The notes below the pieces were generated by a model, which was given only the letters and a program-made list of their open reading frames with translations, did no database searches and was not told the DNA's origin. From contig DYYG01000063.1 of the NCBI GenBank assembly GCA_020741775.1, positions 150,429 through 214,428 of the forward strand: a stretch of 64,000 nt of DNA, given 5' to 3'. This document shows positions 16,244 to 25,418 of this stretch, one piece after another (position 1 is the first letter of the stretch; the number at the start of each line of letters is the position of its first letter). A program made the translations under genes and the position numbers. Source of the DNA: Methylorubrum populi (GTDB lineage: Bacteria; Pseudomonadota; Alphaproteobacteria; Rhizobiales; Beijerinckiaceae).

Positions 16244-16822
16244 GTGGACCGATCAGAGCCTGATTCACGGGCTCGCCCCGACCAGAGCGGAGGGCGCCTG
16301 TCCTTGCTGCGGCATATCTCGGCGGCGTCGGACACGTTGCGGGATACGCGCAAGGCGTGGCCGGGGTTGAGCGTCTACGAGCGGTTCGAGGAAGTGGTGG
16401 TCGTCGTCCTGACCGGCCTGATCGGCTTGGTCATCATCGCGGCTTTGCTGAACCTGTGCGTCCGCGTCGCCTTGTTGATGGCCTATGGCCTGCTCGATCC
16501 GGCGGAGCACAGCGTGTTCCAGGCGGTATTCGGCATGATCTTCACGGTGCTGATCGCCCTGGAATTCAATCACTCGATCCTGAGCGTCCTGCACCGGCAC
16601 GAGAGCATCATCCAGCTGCGAACCGTCATCCTGATCGCCCTGCTGGCCCTGGCCCGCAAGTTCATCATCCTGGATGCGAGCAAGACCGACCCGCTGACGA
16701 TCCTCGGACTGGCTGCCGCCGTTCTCGCACTTGGAACCGTGCATTGGCTGGTGCGCGATCAGGATCGCAAAGCCATGCATCTCGGTGAGGAGGCTGCGCG
16801 GCCCGGACCGGCCGTGGAATGA
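16244..16822 (+). CDS. PsiE-family (phosphate-starvation-inducible) membrane protein
   Basis: About 192 residues with four hydrophobic segments (VVVVVLTGLIGLVIIAALLN, then FQAVFGMIFTVLIALEF, LRTVILIALLALARKFIIL and ILGLAAAVLALGTVHWLV), the PsiE layout. RHESIIQLRTV and ARKFIILD are typical of the family. The GTG at 16244 sits 8 bases after GGAGGGAG and is preferred; an ATG at 16202 would add 14 residues without a clear ribosome site. The biochemical role of PsiE proteins is not established. Confidence 0.78.
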   Translation: MDRSEPDSRARPDQSGGRLSLLRHISAASDTLRDTRKAWPGLSVYERFEEVVVVVLTGLIGLVIIAALLNLCVRVALLMAYGLLDPAEHSVFQAVFGMIFTVLIALEFNHSILSVLHRHESIIQLRTVILIALLALARKFIILDASKTDPLTILGLAAAVLALGTVHWLVRDQDRKAMHLGEEAARPGPAVE

Positions 16823-16907
16823 CGCCCCTTTCCACGGCCCGGAGCGGCCCGGCGAACGAGATTTTGGCGCGCGGAAAGGCGCGGCAAGTCTTCGTTCGCC
16901 GAGCGGC

Positions 16908-17948
16908 CTATTTCGCGCTCGCCTCTGCCTGAGCCGCCTCGAAGAAGCGTGTATCGAACAGCCCTTCGGTCGGTGGCGTCCGCTCGCTGACGCCGAGCGT
17001 CGTCTGGAATGCCAGCATCGCCCCCGTCGCTGCCACGATGGTGCGGGGATCGGCGACGTATTGGGTCGCGGGCGATGCGAGCGCCGCCCGCAGGGTTGCC
17101 GCGGTGACGATGCCCTTGCCCAAAGCGGCCTCGACTGCCGGAAGCGCCCGCTCGGGCTCGCGCTTGATCAGGTCGACCGCCCGCACGATCGCCGAGACGA
17201 GGCTGCGCACCGCCTCCGGATGCTGTTCCAGGAAAGCGCCGCGCACCGCCACCACCGTGCCGGGCTGGCCCGGAAACAGGTCGTTGCCGCTCGCCACGAG
17301 GCGGATCTGCGGGTTGCGCTCGCGAATGATGCTCAAGCCCGGCTCACGCACCGTTGCGGCATCGACCGCACCGGCCAGGATCGCCTGCTGGGCGGCGTCG
17401 ATGCCGAGCGTGAGGATCTGCACATCGGCGGGATCGACCTTGTGAACCTCACGCAGCCAATAGGACAGGTTCGTATAGGGGATCGACCCGAGCGGCTGGG
17501 TCGCGATCTTGGCCGGGCGGCCCGTCTCCTCCCGGAACCGCCGGAAGGCGGCGGCCGGCGCCGTGCCGTCGGTGAGCGCTCCGGCCAGCTTGGGCCCGGC
17601 CACCAGAACGTTCTCGCCCACCGCCGTCGCCGCCACGACCCGCAGATCGACGCCACGGGTGCGCCCGATCGCGACCGGCGTGATCCCGGCGACGTAGACA
17701 TCGAGCGTGCCGCTCGCCGCCGCCTGCACGGCGTTCGGCCCGGAATCGAACAGCGTGACGGCGGGCTTCAGGCCGCCGGAAGCCAACCACCCCTCGCGCT
17801 CGGCCACGAACAGGGGCGCGGCTCCGAGCACCGGGATGGCCCCGATCCGCAACGGAAGGGGCGGGGTTTGGCCCTGCGCCTGAGCGGCGCCCGAAGCACC
17901 CAGCAGCGCGAAGAGAAGAATTGCCCACCGAATGAAGTGCAACGGCAT
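16908..17948 (-). CDS. NMT1/SsuA-type ABC transporter substrate-binding protein
   Basis: Periplasmic binding protein of the nitrate/sulfonate/taurine/thiamine-precursor class, 346 residues. Signal peptide from the ATG at 17948 (FIRWAILLFALLGASGAAQA); the frame runs 18 codons further up but without secretion character. The mature part begins LRIGAIPVLGAAPLFVAERE and contains GTLDVYVAGITPVAIGR and PGTVVAVRGAFLEQHPEAVR, usual NMT1 features. No permease or ATPase gene adjoins, so it is an orphan and the ligand is unknown. Confidence 0.83.
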   Translation of the reverse strand: MPLHFIRWAILLFALLGASGAAQAQGQTPPLPLRIGAIPVLGAAPLFVAEREGWLASGGLKPAVTLFDSGPNAVQAAASGTLDVYVAGITPVAIGRTRGVDLRVVAATAVGENVLVAGPKLAGALTDGTAPAAAFRRFREETGRPAKIATQPLGSIPYTNLSYWLREVHKVDPADVQILTLGIDAAQQAILAGAVDAATVREPGLSIIRERNPQIRLVASGNDLFPGQPGTVVAVRGAFLEQHPEAVRSLVSAIVRAVDLIKREPERALPAVEAALGKGIVTAATLRAALASPATQYVADPRTIVAATGAMLAFQTTLGVSERTPPTEGLFDTRFFEAAQAEASAK

Positions 17949-17978
17949 GATCGTTCTTTTATTAGAGCTGTTATTGCA

Positions 17979-17994
17979 AGATCTATTTAGATCT
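17979..17994. promoter_or_regulatory. Palindromic operator candidate between divergent genes
   Basis: AGATCTATTTAGATCT: two AGATCT arms around ATTT. It lies in an AT-rich stretch (about 17949-18020) that separates the binding-protein gene (minus) from the DUF3604-like gene (plus). The position suits a regulator acting on the minus-strand gene or both. No regulator gene is next to it. Confidence 0.4.
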
Positions 17995-18094
17995 ACTGGC
18001 ATTATGAACGTATCATACCACCGCGCAAGACAGATCGAGAAAAGGACGGTATAGCCCGGCGCCCGCGGGCGAATGACGACGAGGAAATCCGGCC

Positions 18095-20491
18095 ATGCGA
18101 GATGAGAGCGAGCGCCGACAGCTGCTGGGTGAGCACGTGGCCCCGGCCGGGCTCTACGAGGCGATCAAGGCGCGCCCCTTCCTCGGCAGCGTTCATTGCA
18201 GCCATGACAGGCTGGTGGCGGGAAGCTGGCACGAGATCGTCCTGACCTACGAGGTCGGCGCCTGCGGCATCGCCGACGGGGCGACCTTCAAGGCGACCTT
18301 CAAGTTCTACTCCGACTGGGCCCTGTTCCAGACCGCCGATCCGACCGCCGCCAATTATGTCAGCGCGGAATACGAGGCCGGGCCGCTCCTGCCGGGCCAG
18401 TCGCCCGCCACGGTGCAGTCGCTCAGCGTGCGCTTCGATCAGAAGGGCCACGAGCGCCCGTTCCAGAAGGCGGTGATTGTCGATGTGGTCGACGGCTATC
18501 TCAACGCGGGCGACCGGATCGTCATCCGGCTGGGCGACCGGCGGGCCGGCGGCCCCGGCACCCGCGTTCAGACCTTCATCGAGGATGGTTTTCGCTTCCG
18601 CTGCTACGTCGATCCGCTCGGCACCTCCCGCTACGTGGCGGTGCCCGGCGATCCGGTCATCGCCTTCGTCGCCGGGCCGCCGGAGCGCATTCAGCTCAAT
18701 CCGCCGCGCTTCGTGGCGGCGGGCGTCGCGCCGCCCCTGACGGTCGCGTTGCTCGACCGCTGGGGCAATGTAACCCGCGACCTTGGCGGCCCGCTCGACA
18801 TCACCGCCGTCACGGAGGGGCGTGAGGTCTATGCCCGCCGGCACGAACTTCCCGCCGAGGGCTGGGCGGTTCTGCGGGTCGAGGATCTGCCGCCGGTCCT
18901 GGGTGAGCTGCGCGTCGCCGCCGCAAGACCCGGCTCCCGCGATGTGGCGGAGGGCCTCGCCTTCGTCACGGGGCTGGCCGATGCGCCGGTCCCCCGCGCG
19001 CTCTACGGCGATCTCCACGTCCATGCCCACGATACGGTCGGCACCAACAGCCCGGCTTACAACGCGGCCTATGCCCGCGACGTCGCGGGCGTCGATATCT
19101 ACGGCTACACCGCCAACGACTTCCAGATCACCGACGAGGGCTGGCGCCAGGGTGTCGCGGCCACCGCCGGCTTCGACGCCCCCGGCCGCTTCGTCGCCTA
19201 TGCGGTGCAGGAATGGTGCGGCAGCTCGACCGTGGGCGGCGACCATCAGGTCCTGTTCCTCGGCGACGACCTGCCCGGCTTCCCGTTCAACGAGAAGGGC
19301 GAGCACAACCGCACCTTCCTGTGGAACGAGAGCATGGGCGGCACGGGCATTGAGGTCGGGCGCTGGCCGGTCGAGGATCTCTGGGCGGCCTACGCGCACG
19401 ACCCGGAGAACCACCTCGTCATTCCGCATGTCGGCGGGCGCCGCTACATCCCGGATTGGCACCATCCGGAGCTGGAGCGGCTGGTCGAGATCGCTTCGGC
19501 CTGGGGCCAGTTCGACTGGCTCTACCGGGACGTGATCGCCCGCGGCTATCGGCTCGGCGTCTGCGCCAACGGCGACGAGCATCGCGGCAGGCCCGGCGGC
19601 GGCGCGCCAGGCGTTCAGGTGTTCGGCGTGCGCGGTGGTTTGACCGGCATTCTGTCGGAAAGCCTCGACCGCCGATCCGTCGGGCGGGCCCTGCGGGCGC
19701 GCCACACCTTCGCGACCACGGGCGAGCGCAGCGCGCTGCTTGTCCGCTGCGGCCCGCACGTCCAGGGCGACGCCTTCGTACAGACCGGGCCGGCGCGGCT
19801 CGATTACCGCTTCCTCGGCGAGGCCGGCTGGGAGGAGCTGACCGCTCACGACCACCGCGGCGAGATCTGGCGGCGCAACCTCCACGACGAACTCGGCTTC
19901 TCCGAGCGCCTCGTGCGCCTGCGCTTCGGCGGCGCCCGCATCCGCGACCGCTATCGCTGGGCCGCCTGGCAGGGCCGTATCCGCGTCCTCAACGGCACCA
20001 TCCGGCGCATCTCGCCTCAAGGCTTCGAACATGCCGAGGAGACGGCGTGGCGGGCCGGCCCGACCGAGATCGCCTTCCGCTCCGAAACCTACGGCGACAG
20101 CGACGCCATCGAGATCGATATCGGCGGTCTCGCGGAATGCCGTATCGTCGTTGAGGGCACCATCGGCGGTTTCGTGAAGGTCGGCGATCCGCGCCGGCCC
20201 GCGCCCTTTGTCCACGCGCCGGACTTCTGCTGGGAATGCACCGGCCGCGAGCTGATCGAGCACGGGGCCCTGAGGCGCGATCTCGGCGGGGCCGAGCTGT
20301 TCCTGGCGCTGGAGCGCCTGAGTGAAGTGCCGCTGCCAAGGGATGTCGCCGGCAGCATCGTCGTGGAGCCGGAGAACGCCGATTTCGGCTTCCGACCGGT
20401 CTATTTCACCGGGCGCCAGCGCGATGGCAGCCGCGTCTGGTCCTCGGCGCAGTTCATTACCTTCCGGGGCACGCGAGACGCGCCCGAATGA
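18095..20491 (+). CDS. DUF3604/PHP-like metal-dependent hydrolase-type protein
   Basis: 798 residues, no signal peptide. The first 310 residues look like beta-sandwich domains (YEVGACGIADGATFKATF; PLTVALLDRWGNVTRDL). A PHP-like core starts near residue 305 with YGDLHVHAHDTVGTNSP and continues with IYGYTANDFQITDEGW, HVGGRRYI, and CANGDEHRGRPGG, giving several candidate metal ligands (His, Asp, Glu). This fits DUF3604, members of which appear with uncharacterised catabolic loci. The substrate is unknown. It is divergent from an orphan NMT1-type binding protein, so the two could serve one compound. Confidence 0.65.
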   Translation: MRDESERRQLLGEHVAPAGLYEAIKARPFLGSVHCSHDRLVAGSWHEIVLTYEVGACGIADGATFKATFKFYSDWALFQTADPTAANYVSAEYEAGPLLPGQSPATVQSLSVRFDQKGHERPFQKAVIVDVVDGYLNAGDRIVIRLGDRRAGGPGTRVQTFIEDGFRFRCYVDPLGTSRYVAVPGDPVIAFVAGPPERIQLNPPRFVAAGVAPPLTVALLDRWGNVTRDLGGPLDITAVTEGREVYARRHELPAEGWAVLRVEDLPPVLGELRVAAARPGSRDVAEGLAFVTGLADAPVPRALYGDLHVHAHDTVGTNSPAYNAAYARDVAGVDIYGYTANDFQITDEGWRQGVAATAGFDAPGRFVAYAVQEWCGSSTVGGDHQVLFLGDDLPGFPFNEKGEHNRTFLWNESMGGTGIEVGRWPVEDLWAAYAHDPENHLVIPHVGGRRYIPDWHHPELERLVEIASAWGQFDWLYRDVIARGYRLGVCANGDEHRGRPGGGAPGVQVFGVRGGLTGILSESLDRRSVGRALRARHTFATTGERSALLVRCGPHVQGDAFVQTGPARLDYRFLGEAGWEELTAHDHRGEIWRRNLHDELGFSERLVRLRFGGARIRDRYRWAAWQGRIRVLNGTIRRISPQGFEHAEETAWRAGPTEIAFRSETYGDSDAIEIDIGGLAECRIVVEGTIGGFVKVGDPRRPAPFVHAPDFCWECTGRELIEHGALRRDLGGAELFLALERLSEVPLPRDVAGSIVVEPENADFGFRPVYFTGRQRDGSRVWSSAQFITFRGTRDAPE

Positions 20492-20611
20492 TCGTCGGCA
20501 TCCGCGCGGGCCGCCATCGCGCCCGTGCGGAGCGACACGCCCAAGCTTTCGATGAGCCGCTACGACAGGGTTGCGCCCGGATCACGGCGCGCAATCGAAA
20601 GGACGACGATC

Positions 20612-20881
20612 ATGTATCCGGTTGTCGGATTTCTCGCAGTCGGCGCGGCGGGAGCAGCGATGCTCCACAGTTGGGATCTTCCGCGAACCATCAGCTTCGG
20701 CTTTCTGGCACTGAGCTTGATCGCCGCCGGCCTCTCCGCGTCCTCGCTGATCGTGCCTCTGATCGGTCCCAACCCGTCGATGATGGCGGCGCCGGCCAAG
20801 AGGGAGATGCCGCCGACCGAAAGCCGGGATGCCTCCAAGGTCTGCGCTGCGGACCCCTTGCGCAGCCTCTCTGCGGTCTGA
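20612..20881 (+). CDS. Small hypothetical membrane protein
   Basis: 89 residues from the ATG at 20612, which follows AAAGGACG. Two hydrophobic segments (YPVVGFLAVGAAGAAML and ISFGFLALSLIAAGLSASS) then a short polar tail. No family recognised. The frame extends up to 20525 but the extra residues look non-coding. Confidence 0.5.
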   Translation: MYPVVGFLAVGAAGAAMLHSWDLPRTISFGFLALSLIAAGLSASSLIVPLIGPNPSMMAAPAKREMPPTESRDASKVCAADPLRSLSAV

Positions 20882-21094
20882 CCCCCAGGTCCGGCCGCGG
20901 GCTCACCTCGGCACGGAAGGCGGACCATCGACAGGGCTTTGATTGATCGCGGCAAAATCTCCGTACGATCTGAGAGCTTGTCTGAGCGATCTATCGGGTC
21001 TTCATGACGGATCCTCATGGAGGCCCTGTGCCAACAGCCTCGAAGGACCCGGCGACCCTTCCCCAAGGGAGCAGCTTCCTGGGGGCGACGGTCC

Positions 21095-21140
21095 GGGGTA
21101 CTTCGAGGCTCGCTTCGCGAGCACCTCAGCATGAGGATGC
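21095..21140. repeat. Interspersed intergenic palindrome, copy 2
   Basis: Contains GCTCGCTTCGCGAGC and CCTCAGCATGAGG (21124-21136). On the minus strand it reads CCTCATGCTGAGG followed by the GC-rich hairpin and CTCGAAG, the same order as the element at 3018-3073. It lies between the small membrane protein and the 3' end of the FecA-type gene and could double as a terminator. Confidence 0.6.
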
Positions 21141-21174
21141 CGGGATTTGCCCGGCGGTGAGGTCAAACAGACCC

Positions 21175-23766
21175 TTAGAAGTCGATTTGGGCCGAGAGGA
21201 TGAACGTCCGGGGCGCTCCGACGGCGAGGTAACCGCGGGCGGCGGAGGCCCAGTACGAATCGTCGAGGAGGTTCTGGACGGTGGCGCGCAGCACAACCGG
21301 CTTCCCGTTCGCGCCCTCGAAGGTGTAGCGCAGGCCGGCATCGAAGCGGGTCCAATCCGGGACAGACTGGGTATTGGCCTGATTGTAGAACATGCGGCTG
21401 GTGTAGATCGCCCGGCCGGTCAACGTCAGCCCCGGTACGAGCCACGGCGGCAGGTCGTACTCACCGTAGAGATTGATCGCCGTATCCGGCACGCCGGGCG
21501 CGATGTTTCCGTCGAACTGGCCGTTGGCGGTGCTCACCAGTCTCGCGTCGATGAACGTCACGCCGCCGAGCAGCCGCAGGCCGGGGACGGGCTCGCCGAA
21601 CACGTTGAGTTCGAGGCCGCGATTGCGCTGGAGTCCGCTCAGGGTGAAGCGGTTGGTGGCGGTGTCGGTGAAGGCGTTCGGCTGCTCGATCTCGAACAGC
21701 GACGCGGTGAGCGCCACCGTGCCGAAATCGTACTTGGCGCCGATCTCCTTCTGCCGGCTCACGACGGGTGCGAAGACTTCGTTAGCATTGAACACCGTGG
21801 GGGGCGGGGTCGGGCCGGCGTCCAGGGACTCAATGTAGTTGCCGTAGAAAGCGAGGTTCTCGGTCGGCCGGAACACCAGGGTGTAGGCGGGACTGAAGCG
21901 GCTTTCCCGATAGCTTGAGGCGAGCGTGCCCTGGGTCGGTCCGGGACGGGTGGCGTAGCTCCGCAGGTCGATTTCCTGGAAACGTCCGCCGAAGGTGAAC
22001 AGGAAGCGGTCGTCGCCGAGCGACAGGGTGTCGGCCACGGCCACGCTGCGGGCATAGAGTTCCGTGAACAGGGGCTGCTGGTTCGAACGGGGGAAGTTGA
22101 TCGTCGCGACGGAGCCGAACGGCAGATCGACCGGGTTGTAGATGTTGGTGGTGTAGCTCGGCAGGGCGAAGGGGACGAAGCCGCGCGAATGGTTCTTGTT
22201 CACGGCCTCGGCAGCCGCAACGTTGAGCTGATGCCCGACAAAGCCGGTCTGAAACCGTGAGCGCAGGCCCACTTCGCCGCTGAAGCCTTCCAGCTCCAGC
22301 GGCTGGATCGCGAGCGAGTTCGTGGCTTGCCCGCTCAGGCTGGTAACCCGGTAATTCGAGGTCAAGAAGTCTTCGTTGTAGCGACTGAGGCCGCCGGCCG
22401 CGTAGACCGTCGTCTCGGGCAGCACATCATACTCGACCCGGCCCGCGGCCATGTTGTAGCGGCTGTCGTTATACTCGAACGGATTTGAGGTGTTGCGGCG
22501 GTTGTTGGGCGCGCGCGGCACCGGAATGTTCGGCGCGACGGCGTTGAACAGCGAGGTCGGCGCCGTGACGTTCTGGGTCGAGTGGTTGAGATCGACCGAG
22601 GCGCGGAACCGGTCGCCGCGATAATCGAGGCCGAGCGCGGCGACGCCGACCTCGATCTCGTTCTTGTCGAGGGGCGTGGCGCCGTTGCGGTAGGCACCGT
22701 TGAAGCGGACGCCCCATTCGTTGAACGTGCCGAAACGGCGGCCGATATCGGCGTGGGTCCAGATCTGCGCGTCGCTGACATAGGTCGTCGTGAGCCGGGT
22801 GAGCGGCTCGTCGAAGGCGCGCTTCGGGATGAGGTTGATCGTGCCGCCGACGCGGCCGGTGCCGCCGCTCAGGAGCGCCGTCGGCCCGAGCAGGATCTCG
22901 ACACGCTCCAGGCCTTCCGTGAAGGTACGGCGTGGGTTGGCGAGATAGAACAGGCCGTCAAAGGCAGTATCGAGATTTGTGACCGAGTAACCGCGGATGA
23001 AATACGAGTCGCGCTCGCTGTATGGGGGCGCATCGTTGCGGACGGACGGGTTGTTCAGCACGACGTCGGAGAGCGAGCGCGCCTGCTGGTCGCTGATCAG
23101 CTTTTCCGTATAGCCCGTCACGTTGAACGGCGTCCGCAGGACCGAACGATTGCCCAGGAAGCCGTTGCGGGTTCCCGTGGCGACCTGCCCGCCGGCATAG
23201 GGAACGGGCGGCAATCCCACCGTCCCGCTGGACGGCGGCAGGCCCGCGACGGCTCCACGGCCCGTTCCCCGGCCCTCGACGCTCAATTCGTCGAGGTTCA
23301 CGACATGGGCCGGCTCACCGCCGAGCTGGACGTAGCGCGGGTTGACGAGGGTGATCGTGGATGGGCCGACAGCCCGATAGGTCAGGCCTGTCCCTTCGAG
23401 AATCCGACTGAGCGCATCGAGGGGCTGGAACGCGCCTTCGACGCCCTTCGTGGTCAGCCTCTCCGTCAGTTCCGTCGCGTAGACCAGCTTGACCCTGGCC
23501 TGTTCGGTGAAGGCAACGAGCGCTGCCTCGAGCGGCCCTTCGGGAATGGTGAGGGAGACCGGATCAGCGTCTCGGGGCATCGCGGCGTCGGACGCGATGG
23601 CGATGATGCTGGGTTCACGATCCGGCGCAGGCTGCATGACGGCCACGTTTCGGCTCTGAGCCGCGACCGGAACCATCAACACCATCGACACGCCGGTCAG
23701 CGCGACCTCGGCCCGCTTCCGCGTGCCGCCCCATCCCCACGTCCCTGCCGCCATCCCACGCCCCAT
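21175..23766 (-). CDS. fecA: TonB-dependent ferric-siderophore receptor with signalling domain (FecA-type)
   Basis: Outer-membrane receptor of about 862 residues. A signal peptide is followed by an STN signalling domain (residues about 75-125; LTIPEGPLEAALVAFTEQ), a TonB-box region, the plug (RSLSDVVLNNPSVRNDAP, YFIRGYSVTNLDTAFDGLFY) and the 22-strand barrel ending in AQIDF with the terminal Phe. The ATG at 23766 gives a good signal peptide (VALTGVSMVLMVPVAA); 23838 is the alternative. With FecR and FecI upstream it forms a surface-signalling set: bound ligand signals through STN to FecR to the sigma factor. The ligand, probably a siderophore, is unknown. Confidence 0.92.
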   Translation of the reverse strand: MGRGMAAGTWGWGGTRKRAEVALTGVSMVLMVPVAAQSRNVAVMQPAPDREPSIIAIASDAAMPRDADPVSLTIPEGPLEAALVAFTEQARVKLVYATELTERLTTKGVEGAFQPLDALSRILEGTGLTYRAVGPSTITLVNPRYVQLGGEPAHVVNLDELSVEGRGTGRGAVAGLPPSSGTVGLPPVPYAGGQVATGTRNGFLGNRSVLRTPFNVTGYTEKLISDQQARSLSDVVLNNPSVRNDAPPYSERDSYFIRGYSVTNLDTAFDGLFYLANPRRTFTEGLERVEILLGPTALLSGGTGRVGGTINLIPKRAFDEPLTRLTTTYVSDAQIWTHADIGRRFGTFNEWGVRFNGAYRNGATPLDKNEIEVGVAALGLDYRGDRFRASVDLNHSTQNVTAPTSLFNAVAPNIPVPRAPNNRRNTSNPFEYNDSRYNMAAGRVEYDVLPETTVYAAGGLSRYNEDFLTSNYRVTSLSGQATNSLAIQPLELEGFSGEVGLRSRFQTGFVGHQLNVAAAEAVNKNHSRGFVPFALPSYTTNIYNPVDLPFGSVATINFPRSNQQPLFTELYARSVAVADTLSLGDDRFLFTFGGRFQEIDLRSYATRPGPTQGTLASSYRESRFSPAYTLVFRPTENLAFYGNYIESLDAGPTPPPTVFNANEVFAPVVSRQKEIGAKYDFGTVALTASLFEIEQPNAFTDTATNRFTLSGLQRNRGLELNVFGEPVPGLRLLGGVTFIDARLVSTANGQFDGNIAPGVPDTAINLYGEYDLPPWLVPGLTLTGRAIYTSRMFYNQANTQSVPDWTRFDAGLRYTFEGANGKPVVLRATVQNLLDDSYWASAARGYLAVGAPRTFILSAQIDF

Positions 23767-23875
23767 CCGGTTCACCTGAAGGGGCGGCACGCCTCGCGCT
23801 TTCTCGTCCCCACTGACTGAGATCAACGAGGCGGCCATCTCCTGACGTCAGTCCGCGAAATTTTTTCGCCCTGCG

Positions 23876-24796
23876 TCAGAACGGCGATCCGACCAGAACC
23901 AGGAGCGGGGTCACGCGGGTGACGCGGACCCCGATCGTCGCGGCGATGACGTCCAAGGCGTCGCCCGTGTTGCGCGGGTCGAAGGAGCCCGTGATCCGCC
24001 TTTGGCCCGCAGCCGCGTCGAGCAGGACGATGCGGCCCCGGCGGTAGCGTCCCAACTCCGCCAGCACAGCGGAGAGCGGCTCGCCCGAGAAGATCAGGCG
24101 GCCATCCCGCCAAGCCGTCTGCCGGCCGACATCCGCCTTGATGACCGCCAGCGAAGGCCCCTCCCGTCGCACCGCCTCGCCGGCCGTGACCTGCACGGGC
24201 TGGCCGGAAGCCGCGACCTCGACGCGCCCTTCCGCGACCTCCACCGGCTGGCCAGCATCGTCCGCGCGCACCGCGAAGCGCGTGCCCAGGGCCCGAGCAC
24301 TCACCCCGTCCCCTTGCACGACGAAGGGTCGGTTCGGATCGGGCGCGACATCGAAGAAGGCCTCGCCACGCAGAAGCTCGACCCTGCGCTCGGTCTCGGA
24401 GAAGCGCAGACGCACCGCCGTGTCGGTGTTGAGATCGATGCGGCTGCCATCGGCCAAAGTCGCATGCTTGATATCGCCGACATCGCTCCAGAGATCGGCG
24501 CGCATCCGGTCGACGAGACCGAATTGAAAGGCGAGGGCGGCGGCGAGCGCGGCCGCGACGGCGATGCCGGCCAAGCCCTTCGGCACCTGCCGACGCCGGT
24601 CGGGAACATGGCCGAGCCTGTGCCACAAGGCGTCCATCTCGGCATAGGCCGTGGCATGGGCCGGATCGGCCGCATGCCACGCCTCGAATTCCTCCCGATC
24701 CCGACTTGTGGCGTCGGCCGAGGACAGGCGCGCAACCCACATGGCCGCGACTTCGTAGACGGGATCTTCGCCGCCGTCCCGAAGGCGCTCGGACAT
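23876..24796 (-). CDS. fecR: FecR-family anti-sigma regulator
   Basis: Inner-membrane signal transducer of about 306 residues. The cytoplasmic N-terminus (EVAAMWVARLSSADATSRD, EFEAWHAADPAHATAYAEM) is the FecR/DUF4880 anti-sigma domain. One membrane helix (GIAVAAALAAALAFQFG) and the FecR periplasmic domain (LADGSRIDLNTDTAVRL, LRGEAFFDVAPDPNRPF) follow. The C-terminal STN-binding part contains RRITGSFDPRNTGDAL. ATG at 24796 is used; an earlier in-frame ATG adds an untypical leader. It is between fecI and fecA. Confidence 0.92.
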   Translation of the reverse strand: MSERLRDGGEDPVYEVAAMWVARLSSADATSRDREEFEAWHAADPAHATAYAEMDALWHRLGHVPDRRRQVPKGLAGIAVAAALAAALAFQFGLVDRMRADLWSDVGDIKHATLADGSRIDLNTDTAVRLRFSETERRVELLRGEAFFDVAPDPNRPFVVQGDGVSARALGTRFAVRADDAGQPVEVAEGRVEVAASGQPVQVTAGEAVRREGPSLAVIKADVGRQTAWRDGRLIFSGEPLSAVLAELGRYRRGRIVLLDAAAGQRRITGSFDPRNTGDALDVIAATIGVRVTRVTPLLVLVGSPF

Positions 24797-24908
24797 GTCG
24801 TTCTCAGCCAAGGCCGCACTCCCTCGGGACTCACCGAGGCCCGAACGGCCTGGCCGTGCGCCCCTATGATGGAGGTTCAACGAACCGCCAAACTCCGGAT
24901 CTCTGCCG

Positions 24909-25418
24909 TCAAGGATTGTCGCCGAGCCGGCGGCGACAATGCAGCAGCGCCTTGATCAGATGCTTCTCGACCATGTTCCGGCTGATCCCGAGGCGGGCGG
25001 CAACCTCTCCATTGGCCATGCCGTCGATGCGAGCGAGCAGGAACACCTCGCGACATCGCGGCGGCAATTCGTCAACGGCCGCGGCGAGCCGCATCACTTC
25101 CTGCCTGGCGATCGCTTGCCGCTCCGGCAATGCAGAGCCATCGATGAGACTCGCCCATTCCGCATCGCTCATGTCCTGAAAGAGCGTGCCTTCGAACCGA
25201 TGGCGATTGCGCATGCGCAGAGCGACATTGTTGGCGATCTGGAACAGGAACGCCGAAGGCTGCTCGATCTGCGTCCGTGAGAGCGCCGCGAGCATGCGCA
25301 GGAATGTCTCCTGGTGAGCGTCGGCAGCATCGGCCGGATTGCCGAGCAGGCGCAGCAGAAAGCGCCGGAGCTTCGTGCTCTCGCTCCGATGCAGCGCATC
25401 GATCGATATCGGCTGCAT
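24909..25418 (-). CDS. fecI: ECF RNA polymerase sigma factor, FecI-type
   Basis: 169 residues with sigma region 2 (FLLRLLGNPADAADAHQETF, SAFLFQIANNVALRMRNR) and region 4 (LPPRCREVFLLARIDGMANG, VAARLGISRNMVEKHLIKAL). These are close to FecI/PvdS-type iron-starvation sigma factors. It is the first gene of the minus-strand fecI-fecR-fecA group and would drive fecA when FecR is signalled. Confidence 0.93.
   Translation of the reverse strand: MQPISIDALHRSESTKLRRFLLRLLGNPADAADAHQETFLRMLAALSRTQIEQPSAFLFQIANNVALRMRNRHRFEGTLFQDMSDAEWASLIDGSALPERQAIARQEVMRLAAAVDELPPRCREVFLLARIDGMANGEVAARLGISRNMVEKHLIKALLHCRRRLGDNP

Noticed and set aside
18002..20263. Long minus-strand open frame across the DUF3604-like gene
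   Set aside because: It is the antisense reading of 18095-20491 with low-complexity Arg/Ala/Gly composition and no family features; the plus-strand protein has recognisable motifs.
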